Shown in pieces: positions 17,587-25,204 of a stretch of DNA of 64,000 bases. The stretch is from Longimicrobiales bacterium. GTDB taxonomy: Bacteria; Gemmatimonadota; Gemmatimonadetes; Longimicrobiales; Gaopeijiaceae. Every line of letters begins with the position of its first letter. Positions within the stretch are counted from its first letter, which is position 1. The translations under genes were made by a program, and so were the position numbers. The notes below the pieces were generated by a model. It saw only the letters and a list, made by a program, of their open reading frames with translations. It was not told the origin of the DNA and made no database searches. The stretch lies in contig JANQRP010000016.1 of assembly GCA_028284495.1 (NCBI GenBank), positions 124,001 through 188,000 on the forward strand. Reading direction: 5' to 3'.

Positions 17587-17730
17587 GGGTGCTCGTTCGG
17601 CTGGTGGGGGTCTCGCCGCCCGAGGAGTCAGGCACTCGCGAGACGGGATGCTCCTTGAAATCTGCGTGAATGCTGCCGAGCACCGCAACGAAGATGGCCG
17701 TACACGTCCCGCAACCCGTCCGGCGCTGTC

Positions 17731-17884
17731 CCATAACGTCATGGTGTTGCCGAACCGACCCACCGGCGCCGGTCGATTCGGAGGATGCCGCACAGGCTAT
17801 CCGAAACGCCACGCGCACCCCGCGCGCCCCAGGCCGGCTAGGTCGGAGCGCCGAAGGCGCGGAGCCGGCAACATGCAGCTAGAG
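17731..17884 (-). repeat. attC-like site, full length (154 bp)
   Basis: Contains all parts: left outer box CCATAAC, GTCATGG, L-type GTGTTGCCG, AACCGACC, the central segment with CCGCACAGGCTATCCGAAACGCC, the inner hairpin GCGCC-GAA-GGCGC, then GCCGGCAACATGCA and the right outer box GCTAGAG. The left flank pairs with the flank at 17006. The right flank GCTAGAGGACG has no matching partner upstream, which fits disruption of this cassette by the IS element. Confidence 0.85.
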
Positions 17885-17913
17885 GACGCGCGCGTTCGAG
17901 GAAGCCCGAGCCA

Positions 17914-18270
17914 TCACTGGGTTACCTGCACCGGGATGAGGACCGGACCGATACGGTACCGTCCACGGTCCTCACCGATGATCTCGGTCTGGCCAACCGA
18001 CTGAGCACGGATCGTCCCCGTGATGGAGTCCACACGCGCGATGGTCGAGTCCCGGGAAGTCCAACGCATGTCCTCTTCGAGCCGCTGCGTCCCGCCGCAA
18101 CCCAAAGCTTCAGCAGTTGCGGTGACGGTGTCGCCGACTGAAAGGGAAGCACTCGTGGGGGATACTTCCCACCTGAGATCGCCTGGACAGAACGTCGGCG
18201 TATCCGCGTCGCATCCACCGAGCAACGAGACAGCGGCAAGAGAAAGGACGGCGTAGCTCTGTCTCCGCAT
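17914..18270 (-). CDS. Lipoprotein with Ig-like (Big_2-type) domain
   Basis: 118 residues. The signal MRRQSYAVLSLAAVSLLGGC ends in a lipobox. The mature part has the bacterial Ig-like pattern: EVSPTSASLSVGDTVTATAEALGC, RWTSRDSTIARVDSITGTIRAQSVG, TEIIGEDRG, typical of Big_2 domains that often mediate surface binding. The domain is single and the protein short, so it may be a stand-alone adhesin-like lipoprotein. It is followed at 30 nt by a full attC-like site and preceded by the IS110-family insertion. Confidence 0.75.
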   Translation of the reverse strand: MRRQSYAVLSLAAVSLLGGCDADTPTFCPGDLRWEVSPTSASLSVGDTVTATAEALGCGGTQRLEEDMRWTSRDSTIARVDSITGTIRAQSVGQTEIIGEDRGRYRIGPVLIPVQVTQ

Positions 18271-18468
18271 CTACTACTCCCACCAAGCTCAGGATGGCAT
18301 CCCTGCCAACCTACGTTCCTTAAGCTGCCCGCTTCCAGCGCGTGTCAGTTAGACACGATGGAAGGGCTGGCCTCCTGCGTTGATCGCGGATTAGCGTCCC
18401 GATTTCACACCGGAGGCACCAGAGCCACATGCGGCGTTAGGAGCCGCAGCAGACAGGAGACCAGCCCC

Positions 18469-19613
18469 ATGACGTACCCTCGCCCATCCATCTTCTGGGT
18501 CGGACTCGACGTCCAGAAGGATTCGGTAACTACAGCGGTCTTCCGAGGCCGTGACCCGGAGCCGCTTCGGGTCGATCGCCTGCCGTACGAACTCAAGAAG
18601 ATCCGTCGCTGGTTCGAGCGCCTTGCGCGGGACGGCGAGGTGCGGGTGTGCTACGAGGCGTCCGGTGCGGGCTACGTGCTTCAGGGCTCGCTGACCGCGT
18701 GGGGCGTCGCGTGCGAGCTTGCCGCGCCCTCGCTGATTCCCCGGCGTCCGGGCGAGCATCGCAAGACCGATCGGCGCGACGCGATGAAGCTCGGGCGCGA
18801 TTTCCGTGATGATCGACTCGCGCTGATCTACATCCCGAGCGAAGCCGACGAGCAGGTTCGTGACCTCGTGCGCTGCCGGGAGACCTTTCAGCGAGAGATC
18901 ATCAAGTCGCGCCACTACGTCTTGAAGTTCATGCTCCGTCGCGGCCTCGTGTTTCGTGAGGGCACCAACTGGACCGTCCGTCACCTCAACTAGATCCGCC
19001 AGGTGCTGCAGCCCGGCACGCTCGTCGAGGCGGACCGTACCGTGCCGTCCGAGTATTTGGCGCTGCTCGAGTACAAGCTCCAGAGAAGAGACGAACTCGA
19101 TCGACGCATCGAACAGCTCGCGCTCACGCAGCGCTACAAGCCGCTCGTCGATCGCATCGGCTGCTTCCGTGGCTTCAAGACGCAGGCCGCGATGGTGCGT
19201 GCCACCGAGCTCGGCGACGTGCGTCGCTTCGAGAGCCCCCGACAGCTCATGGCCTACCTCGGACTCGTGCCCGGTGAGGACTCCTGGGCGAGCGACGGCG
19301 AATGGGCGCGATCACCAAGGCCGGCAACGCGCGCGTCCGACACGTGCTCATTCAAGCCGCGTGGCACTACCGACGGCGACCCGTCGTCGGCGCCCCGCTC
19401 CGGCGGCGACAGCAGGGCCAGGATGCGGCCGTGATCGCGCACGCTTGGAAGTGTCAGCATCGGCTGTACAAGGTCTTCCACCGCATCGCGGAGAAGAAGC
19501 CGAAGCAGGTCGCTGCCACCGCCGTCGCTGGTGAGATGGTCGACTTCCTCTGGGCCGTACTCCGCGACGTCGATGTCGCCCGTCTCCAGGAGGAGCTCCA
19601 CGCCGCCGCCTGA
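18469..19613 (+). pseudogene. IS110-family transposase, inactivated
   Basis: Near-complete transposase: IFWVGLDVQKDSVTTAV (first catalytic Asp), VCYEASGAGYVL (Glu), HRKTDRRDAMKL (Asp pair), and a C-terminal half with RIGCFRGFKTQAAMV, LMAYLGLVPGE and RMGAITKAGNARVRHVL. Two lesions break it. A TAG at 18991-18993 replaces what reads as a tryptophan codon, and one base appears missing near 19281-19287, shifting the rest into the next frame. Both lesions are small, so the insertion is probably recent. IS110-family elements carry a bridge RNA in a non-coding end; the ~110 nt before the ATG is a candidate location, but I cannot fold it. Confidence 0.85.
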
Positions 19614-19872
19614 GATCACCACCCGACCCCGCGCGAATACGGGGAGTCCCGGGGCACGATAGGAGAACGCCCCGACACGTTACGAGGTACGGCCCGCAGT
19701 CCGATCGCTGGGCCCAACCCTCGCGTCTAGACTCCGGCCAGCTCCCGACGAATCCGTCTCCGGATGCTCTGAGCCCTCGGGCTCAACCATCGAATATCAG
19801 CAGGATGCATCGTCGAAGACGCCCCGGGCTCCCCACACTCGCGCCCAGCACCACATTGACAGGGCCCTTCCA
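19614..19872. other. Non-coding stretch between IS110 pseudogene and attC-like site
   Basis: Likely holds the right end of the insertion sequence and the remains of the interrupted cassette. No gene is supported. The flank leading into the next site, CATATCAAC, has no complementary partner at the other end of this segment. Confidence 0.4.
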
Positions 19873-19972
19873 TATCAACGTGTCGGGGTTGCCGACGTGC
19901 CGAAGGCATGTCCCGGAGCGAAGCGGGGGGCGAGGGCGCGTGAGCGCCCGCTGCGGCCACCCGTTGTTACAC
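19873..19972 (-). repeat. Short variant attC-like site (100 bp)
   Basis: Left box TATCAAC, then GTGTCGG and the L-type GGTTGCCG. The interior differs from other copies (CCGAAGGCATGTCCCGG, GCGAGGGCGCGTGAGCGCCCGC hairpin with stem GGGCGC/GCGCCC). The right L-type box is degraded to CGGCCACCC before the outer box GTTACAC. Its right flank GTTACACGGC pairs at 9 of 10 positions with the complement of the flank at 22653-22662, closing the toxin-antitoxin cassette. Confidence 0.7.
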
Positions 19973-20131
19973 GGCGTTGCAAGTCAGGGGCGCCGCGGCG
20001 ACCGGCTTCCCGACTCCAAGCGCAGCTTTCTTACGGATTCACTTTCCCGGGATGGGCTCCAGCTGCGCACCTTGAGCAAAGCGAACCTAGCCGCTCGGTG
20101 CGACTCCCGCGGAAACTTGCTAGATGGCCCC

Positions 20132-20656
20132 TCAGACCTCCACCGGCCCGTTGGGAAACGGGCTCGGGTCAGATAGACTGTCGCCCCGGGTCAGTCCTCC
20201 TGTGAAGACCGCAAGATTAGTGGCGTCTGAACGGGCTGACGGGACCAGAACCGCCGAACAATCCAGGAGCTTGTACGCCGCGTGCGCGAGAGACTGCGGT
20301 GCGTCCCAGCTGTCAGCGACGAGGTGACCGGCCTCCACGCCGAAGTGATCAAGCCCACTAACGTCTCGAAGGTCGAGTACCCGCTGAAACCGCAGCTGGA
20401 AACTATAGACGGCCCGCGGTCTCTTGATCCGGACCGGTTGCTGGGACTCGATGAAGTCGAGCTCCGCATGTGCTCCACCCAACGTCAATGAGAAATAGAA
20501 CGCTTCGAACTCGCTCGTATTCCATCGTGCGCCCTTTGAATTGGACGAAAGTGCTCCGGAGCCCTCGAAAACAACCCTCCAGGCCTCGCCCTCCCAAGAG
20601 ACTACCCGGTTCGCCAACTCAGCGAGGAGTTCTGGTTTGAACGGCGGACCGTACAT
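20132..20656 (-). CDS. RES-domain toxin (predicted NAD+-degrading)
   Basis: 174 residues. The RES signature is spread over the first half: WRVVFEGSGALSS with the first conserved Arg, KGARWNTSEFEAFYFSLTLGGAHAEL (residues ~42-67), where GARWN and the Glu of AEL match the conserved positions. RES toxins degrade NAD+ by ADP-ribosyl-type or phosphorolytic chemistry and form pairs with Xre/MbcA antitoxins. The antitoxin gene ends 25 nt upstream, so the pair is one operon. The C-terminal SARSDATNLAVFTGGL is compatible with the family. Activity is inferred from the family. Confidence 0.82.
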   Translation of the reverse strand: MYGPPFKPELLAELANRVVSWEGEAWRVVFEGSGALSSNSKGARWNTSEFEAFYFSLTLGGAHAELDFIESQQPVRIKRPRAVYSFQLRFQRVLDLRDVSGLDHFGVEAGHLVADSWDAPQSLAHAAYKLLDCSAVLVPSARSDATNLAVFTGGLTRGDSLSDPSPFPNGPVEV

Positions 20657-20681
20657 TCACACCTCAACACCGGGTCTCGAA

Positions 20682-21017
20682 TCAGGAATAAGCTGCAGCC
20701 TGCAGGCGATCGATGATCGCTAGTACTTCCTCGGTCTGGCCAGCTCGAATCGCATTGGCGGGCGATCCACCATCCAACTCTGGGTGGGGCGCGAAGATCC
20801 AAAGCTTCGCATCCTCCGGGTCGTAAAACTGCGATAGCTGGTCAAGGATCCATTCCAGCTTCAGGATCTGGTCAAGTGCACTAGGGCGCGGACTCGATTG
20901 ACCCGTCTGCCAACGAGAGACTGTCTGGGGTGTTGTGTCGATCAATTTCGCAACATCCCTAGATGTGATGCCTCCGACCCTCCTGATCTTGTCGAGGCGC
21001 TCAGCGAGTGCGGACAT
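20682..21017 (-). CDS. Xre/MbcA/ParS-type antitoxin
   Basis: 111 residues from the ATG at 21017 with AAGGAG upstream. The N-terminal helix-turn-helix is visible at RRVGGITSRDVAKLIDTTPQTVSRWQTG (residues ~12-39). The C-terminal half has the toxin-binding pattern of the MbcA/ParS domain: KLEWILDQLSQFY, AKLWIFAPHPELDGGSPANAIR, TEEVLAIIDRL. It should neutralise the RES toxin and repress its own promoter. Only 1 nt separates its ATG from the stop of the upstream gene, so it is co-transcribed with the TIM-barrel-like gene. Confidence 0.88.
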   Translation of the reverse strand: MSALAERLDKIRRVGGITSRDVAKLIDTTPQTVSRWQTGQSSPRPSALDQILKLEWILDQLSQFYDPEDAKLWIFAPHPELDGGSPANAIRAGQTEEVLAIIDRLQAAAYS

Positions 21018-21018
21018 A

Positions 21019-22362
21019 TTACTGCTCCTTCCGGTCATGCTTCGACCGGATATCAATGATCTTCGTTTCGGTCGGATGCTGATCGGCGGACGTCGATCGC
21101 GGGGGGAGGTGTATCCTCCCCCGAGGGGTTGCGGCACCTCCCCCGACCTTCTGGTACTTGTCAGCACTCCGCTGCTGACGAAACGCCATCTCCCACTGCC
21201 GCAAACGCGAAGCGTGTGTCTGGAGTTCACCACTTGCCGAGCATACGGACCTGGTCGCTTCGATCGCGCTCTTGAGGCGAGACAGGGACTCACTACGCCG
21301 TTCGTCCGTCGGTATCCGCGACAGTGACAAGACCTCTTGCGTCCTCTGGTACACGTAGTGCCGTCTCGGATCTCGCACCATCTCCTCCTTGGTGGTGCAA
21401 CAATCCGAGTTCTGGCAGACAAGCGAATGCCTGACGCCCGGATTCTGCAGTAGCTTTCGAGCGACTTTCCTTGAGACCAGGGCCCCTAGCCCCTGCAGGT
21501 AGACGCGAGGAGCTGGCATGCGTCCCTTACCCGTGGGGGTCTTCATGTAGGAACGGAGGTCACATGTCTCTCCAATCGTGAGACCCGACTCGACGGCTCC
21601 GATGGCGCCAAACGCCATTAGGTGCAGACCCAAGGCCCCCATCTTCTCACCAAGGATCGGGAGGCTCAGGCCATGCAGCGCGCGGGCAAGAGCGATGACC
21701 CTCTGGATCCTCGGCGCTGTGCTGTCCGATACGCCAAAGCCGTCCAAGCGCAATGAAACAGCATCGATAGCGCCAGAGCTACGAATTCTCTCGAGAAACC
21801 CTGCCAGGTACATCATCGCCGCGTCGGGACCGATCGCGCGAAGGCTCAGCGTGAGGGGATAGTAGATCGCCACACGCCTGCCTCCTCGCTCGTCCAAGGC
21901 GTGCCGCAGTTCGACAGCGAGGCGCTCATCCACGTTAAGCCAAGGGGACGGCAACGTGCGAAGGTAGTGCGAAGGGGCCAAGACGGAGGCCATACCCGAA
22001 TCGACAGCTTGCGATGCGACCTCGGCGCAGTAGGCAGCAATGAAGCGGTCGGTGAAGAGCTCCGGAGCGTGGATGTCGGCCCCGGCCCAGGGCAGTTCCT
22101 GCACGCCCCGACGGACCCACCCACCAGTCGTCGAAAGCTCCACGCTCAACGGATCGAGGATCGAATCGATACCTGCGCCATCCGCCGCCTGCAGAAGATC
22201 CTCGGCCCCCTCCATGTCAGTCGCAGACAGAATGATGCCGGAGCCCAACCCCACCCCCTCCGAGATGAGTCCAGCCGCTCGCTTCCGGTCACGGTGCGCG
22301 ATCCGGAAGTAGGTCCCGAGACTTGAGGGCAAGAGCCTGAGTTGTGGCGTGCTGCCAATCAC
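21019..22362 (-). CDS. Uncharacterised TIM-barrel-like protein linked to the RES-Xre pair
   Basis: 447 residues from a GTG at 22362 with GGAGGA upstream. I do not recognise the family. Alternating strand-helix units with glycine-rich ends suggest a TIM barrel: GSGIILSATDMEGAEDLLQAADGAGIDSILDP (~41-72), ASVLAPSHYL, RRVAIYYPLTLSLR, DAVSLRLDGFGVSD, LSLPILGEKMGALGLHLMAFG, AVESGLTIGETCD. A cysteine cluster near the end (CQNSDCC) could bind metal. Fold layout is faintly like tRNA-guanine transglycosylase-type barrels, but I cannot confirm this. The charged C-terminal ~90 residues look like an extension. It sits between a microprotein and the antitoxin in a four-gene operon. Confidence 0.75.
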   Translation of the reverse strand: MIGSTPQLRLLPSSLGTYFRIAHRDRKRAAGLISEGVGLGSGIILSATDMEGAEDLLQAADGAGIDSILDPLSVELSTTGGWVRRGVQELPWAGADIHAPELFTDRFIAAYCAEVASQAVDSGMASVLAPSHYLRTLPSPWLNVDERLAVELRHALDERGGRRVAIYYPLTLSLRAIGPDAAMMYLAGFLERIRSSGAIDAVSLRLDGFGVSDSTAPRIQRVIALARALHGLSLPILGEKMGALGLHLMAFGAIGAVESGLTIGETCDLRSYMKTPTGKGRMPAPRVYLQGLGALVSRKVARKLLQNPGVRHSLVCQNSDCCTTKEEMVRDPRRHYVYQRTQEVLSLSRIPTDERRSESLSRLKSAIEATRSVCSASGELQTHASRLRQWEMAFRQQRSADKYQKVGGGAATPRGRIHLPPRSTSADQHPTETKIIDIRSKHDRKEQ

Positions 22363-22475
22363 GACGGTCCTCCGATGTACACGTTCGCATCGACATTTCC
22401 GTCGACACTGACGTTACCATTTGCGTTAACATTTCCGTTAATGTTTGCAGGCAGGACCCAATAGCGCAAGGCCAT
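22359..22475 (-). CDS. 38-aa NGN-repeat microprotein, first gene of the RES-Xre operon
   Basis: A 38-codon ORF, ATG at 22475, whose TGA overlaps the GTG of the next gene (GTGA), a coupling arrangement seen repeatedly in real operons. After MALRYWVLPA it is a run of short repeats: NINGNV, NANGNV, SVDGNV, DANVYIGG. The Asn/Asp-Gly-Asn-Val periodicity recalls beta-solenoid strands such as those of bactofilins, but far shorter. The DNA is AT-rich against its surroundings. No strong ribosome site is visible at its ATG, which lowers confidence. No function can be assigned. Confidence 0.55.
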   Translation of the reverse strand: MALRYWVLPANINGNVNANGNVSVDGNVDANVYIGGPS

Positions 22476-22655
22476 CGAACTACCGCTTAGGGCGCGGCGC
22501 CGAAGGTCGGCTTCCCGGCTTTCCACACCCGGGGAATACCAACTCGCGCTTCGGAAGCGCTACGTCGGCACCGGTATCTCCGGACCTGCGAGCCGCAACT
22601 GCTCGCCGGCAACATCCACCAACGCCAGACGTGCCCAGATGGCCGGCGCAATGCC

Positions 22656-22809
22656 GTCTAACGTGATTGTGTTGCCGAACCGGCCATCCCCGCCGGTCGC
22701 TATCGGACGATACGCAACGGACTCCTGACAACGCCACGCGCAGCACGCACGCTCACGGCCGGTTGGGACGGAGCGCCGCAGGCGCGGAGCCGGCAACATG
22801 CAGTTGTGC
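22656..22809 (-). repeat. attC-like site, full length (154 bp)
   Basis: On the cassette strand the right-hand box reads GTTAGAC, an exact match to the integron R' consensus GTTRRRY. Other parts: GTGATTG spacer, TGTTGCCG, AACCGGCC and GGCCGGTT arms, inner hairpin GCGCC-GCA-GGCGC, CGGCAACA, TGCA and GTTGTGC. The left flank pairs with 19966-19975, the right flank with 24163-24172. Confidence 0.9.
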
Positions 22810-22816
22810 GGTGGCC

Positions 22817-24052
22817 CTACGCGCGATCCATAGCAAGCTCTCGCAGCTTGATGCCCCTTCGGAGCAGCTCGCGGTCTGAGGACAAGTCTTGGAGCTCCAC
22901 GAACTCTGCGAAGCTCTCAAGCCGGTGGCGTAGTCCCATGAACACCACGAGGAGCTGGTCGACGAACGTCTTAAGTTGCCAGAGCAACTGTTCAGCCGAA
23001 TCAAATGAGTGGTGGTTGTGCACGAACTCGTTCCGGACCGAGCGGAGGCCTTCGAGCACCTGCCGCGAGAAGTCACGATCAATCCACACAGAACTAGCCC
23101 GCCACACAGTCACGTCGTAGGGCGCTCTGCCGGTTCCAGTCAGCTGCTCAAGCACCGCCCATAGCCGGACGAAGGCAGTTTGGTGATCGGCGTGGTCCAA
23201 GGAGCGGATATACATGTGGAGTGCCGTTCGAAAGGCCTCACCGAATTTCTCGTTCCGCAGAACCAGCCTTGCCTCCTTGACCAGCCCAGCTAGCCCGTCG
23301 GCCCGTGGGTCTAGGTCTATCACCTTGCGAGGCTGCCGATACTCCGGCTCCCACCAGTAATTGTCCGTCGCGGAAAGCCCAGAGTCGTCATGGACGGTGT
23401 GCAGCGGACCGAGGGTGACCGGAGACACGGGTGTGGGGGCCGCGTCGCCAAGCGAGATGCGCCAGGATCGGAACGAGAGGCCCAGAGTCCAAAGTGCCCG
23501 GACTGTGTCGAGGCTCGCGGTAGCGCGATCCATCGCACCAGCGGCGTCTCGGGCCAGTACAGACGTGCGGACGAAGCAATACCCGCTCGAGGCGTGATCC
23601 TCGAAGAACCGGGACTTCTTCGCGAGCTCTGGGAGGGTGAGCCCGGCCGGGGACCTCAGCGTGAAACGGTGGGAGATCCCTTCGAGCGTGATACCTCGGA
23701 AGGAAGATCTGGGCCTCACCGAGACGGTCGACAGGACCGTGAACTGCTTCGGTCGCCGCCTTAGGGATCGGCGTTCCTCCTTCTCAAGGGTTTTCAGAAA
23801 GGCGGTCGCTTCAAGCTTGACGTCGGACCTCTTGAGTTCGGCGATCGTCCGCTTGACGAGCGTCCCCCGCTGTGAGGGATCGGTCGAAGTATTGAACACG
23901 ATCGCTGACGACAGCAGCTCGACATACGCGTCCCAGATTGGCATAGCCGCGAATTCGACCGATACACCCGTCTCAGACGCCGAGACGAGGGGGTCGATCC
24001 GCCTGAGAATAGCGTCCGAGGAACCCCTCAGCCTTTTCGATCGCCACTTCAC
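22817..24052 (-). CDS. HEPN-domain protein, ApeA-like architecture
   Basis: 411 residues, GTG start. The last third is helical and carries RSVRNEFVH: Arg340 and His345 form the RX4-6H motif of HEPN ribonucleases. The helix before it (FVRLWAVLEQLTG) and after it (LLWQLKTFVDQLLVVFMGLRHRLE) are typical of HEPN bundles. The N-terminal ~250 residues are strand-rich and unassigned. This layout (strand-rich sensor then HEPN) resembles phage-defence proteins such as ApeA that cleave tRNA on infection; similarity is by architecture only. The stop codon lies 8 nt from an attC-like site. Confidence 0.72.
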   Translation of the reverse strand: MKWRSKRLRGSSDAILRRIDPLVSASETGVSVEFAAMPIWDAYVELLSSAIVFNTSTDPSQRGTLVKRTIAELKRSDVKLEATAFLKTLEKEERRSLRRRPKQFTVLSTVSVRPRSSFRGITLEGISHRFTLRSPAGLTLPELAKKSRFFEDHASSGYCFVRTSVLARDAAGAMDRATASLDTVRALWTLGLSFRSWRISLGDAAPTPVSPVTLGPLHTVHDDSGLSATDNYWWEPEYRQPRKVIDLDPRADGLAGLVKEARLVLRNEKFGEAFRTALHMYIRSLDHADHQTAFVRLWAVLEQLTGTGRAPYDVTVWRASSVWIDRDFSRQVLEGLRSVRNEFVHNHHSFDSAEQLLWQLKTFVDQLLVVFMGLRHRLESFAEFVELQDLSSDRELLRRGIKLRELAMDRA

Positions 24053-24165
24053 TCGACCCTCCGTCGAAGAAGGATGCTTGAGGACGTATCAAAGATTCCC
24101 ACTGTGTGGGGGGCCCCGAGATGCGCGCCGGATTCCTCTCGACTTGCACGTGCCCGCGGGCTGCC

Positions 24166-24318
24166 GCATAACGTGATTGTGTTGCCGAACCGGCCACCGG
24201 GGCCGGTCGAATCGCACGATACCGCGCAGAGTATCCGAACCGCCACACGCATCCCGTGCGTTCCCGGCCGGTTGGGGCGGAGCGCCGCAGGCGCGGAGCC
24301 GGCAACATGCAGTTTGGC
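24166..24318 (-). repeat. attC-like site, full length (153 bp)
   Basis: Outer boxes GCATAAC and GTTTGGC, L-type pair TGTTGCCG/CGGCAACA, arms AACCGGCC/GGCCGGTT, inner hairpin GCGCC-GCA-GGCGC. The left flank (rc GTTATGCGGC) pairs with GTTGTGCGGT at 22803 (8 of 10, mismatches are G/A and T/C). The right flank pairs with the flank ending at 25044 (9 of 10). Confidence 0.9.
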
Positions 24319-24360
24319 GTCGGGCCAGCAGATCGGACCGGAGGCCCGTCGCCTACCCCT

Positions 24361-24705
24361 CTAGAGATCCGTGATCTCGACCAGCGGTTCGCCGGCGTCT
24401 AGGAGTTCGATGGCGTTGGGCAGCGCCGCCGCCAAGATCTCTCGCAGGACCGCGTTGGACGTGTTCCCGCAGGTCAGCCAGATCACCTGCGGCGGCGGAC
24501 CCATGCGTTCGACCATCTCCACGAAATCCCGATCCTTGGTCATGACGATCGCCGACTGGGAACGGGCGAGCGCGAAGATCGCTTCGTCCGGGAGCGCTCG
24601 GAGATCGGGATCAGATTGTACCGCGATCAGAGACTCAACCTCGAACGAGGCCTCGACCCATGTACCGACACGCGGTGAGATCTGCGCGTCGAGCCAGAGT
24701 CTCAC
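24361..24705 (-). CDS. DUF5615 PIN-like protein (predicted toxin)
   Basis: About 114 residues from a GTG at 24705 that overlaps the stop of the upstream gene (GTGA). It has the DUF5615 or Mut7-C-like pattern: VRLWLDAQISPRVGTWVE, DLRALPDEAIFALARSQSAIVMTKDRDFVEMVERMGPPPQVIWLTCGN in which the Asp of LDAQIS and the TKDRDF acid cluster correspond to PIN nuclease metal ligands. PIN-like proteins of this type are usually paired with DUF433 proteins and behave as a toxin-antitoxin module in annotation; RNase activity is inferred. Confidence 0.85.
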   Translation of the reverse strand: MRLWLDAQISPRVGTWVEASFEVESLIAVQSDPDLRALPDEAIFALARSQSAIVMTKDRDFVEMVERMGPPPQVIWLTCGNTSNAVLREILAAALPNAIELLDAGEPLVEITDL

Positions 24706-24926
24706 GCGGCGAGTATCGGGTGATTGAGTCGCCGGCTTGCGAAGCGCAGGCTCGCTTCGATGTCTTCCGCTTCGAGGGCCGGCATCTCGTCGAGGATCTC
24801 CTGCTGCGAGAGGCCGCCGGCGAGCAAGTCCAAGACGTCCGTCACGCGGATTCGCATGCCGCGAATACACGGACGTCCGCCGCATTGCTCAGGATTTACC
24901 GTGATCCGGTCCATGATCTCGGCCAT
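24702..24926 (-). CDS. DUF433 protein (predicted antitoxin)
   Basis: 74 residues, ATG preceded by GGAGGAG. The DUF433 signature is complete: DRITVNPEQCGGRPCIRGMRI, RVTDVLDLLAGGLSQQEILDEMP, LEAEDIEASLRFA. The central part is a winged-helix-like DNA-binding fold, so it probably regulates its own promoter as well as binding the downstream PIN-like protein. The 4-nt overlap with the toxin gene fits strict co-translation. Confidence 0.88.
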   Translation of the reverse strand: MAEIMDRITVNPEQCGGRPCIRGMRIRVTDVLDLLAGGLSQQEILDEMPALEAEDIEASLRFASRRLNHPILAA

Positions 24927-25037
24927 CGCTCCTCCGGGAATCGTCGTCGGGTCATCTTTCGGGACAGATCGAATCTACCCCGACCCGGCCCCGAGACGAT
25001 ACAGCCACCCCGTCTATCCAAGCGCTCACGGCCTGTC

Positions 25038-25191
25038 GCCAAACGTGATTGTGTTGCCGAACCGGCCCACCGAGGCCGGTCGATTCGGACGATATCGCAC
25101 GGGATATCCGAAGTGCTAGCAGGATCTGCTCGGACGAGGGCCGGTTGGGACGGAGCGCCGAAGGCGCGGAGCCGGCAACATGCAGTTATCG
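25038..25191 (-). repeat. attC-like site, full length (154 bp)
   Basis: Outer boxes GCCAAAC and GTTATCG; note they do not match each other, because they belong to different cassettes. L-type pair and arms as in other copies; inner hairpin loop is GAA instead of GCA. The left flank pairs with GTTTGGCGTC at 24312. The right flank pairs with the flank ending at 26964 (13 of 14). Confidence 0.9.
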
Positions 25192-25204
25192 GGCGTAGCA
25201 ACCA

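Noticed and set aside
18350..18468. Bridge RNA of the IS110-family element
   Set aside because: The location is plausible for the family, but I cannot fold or align it, and the element is dead; not annotated as an RNA gene.
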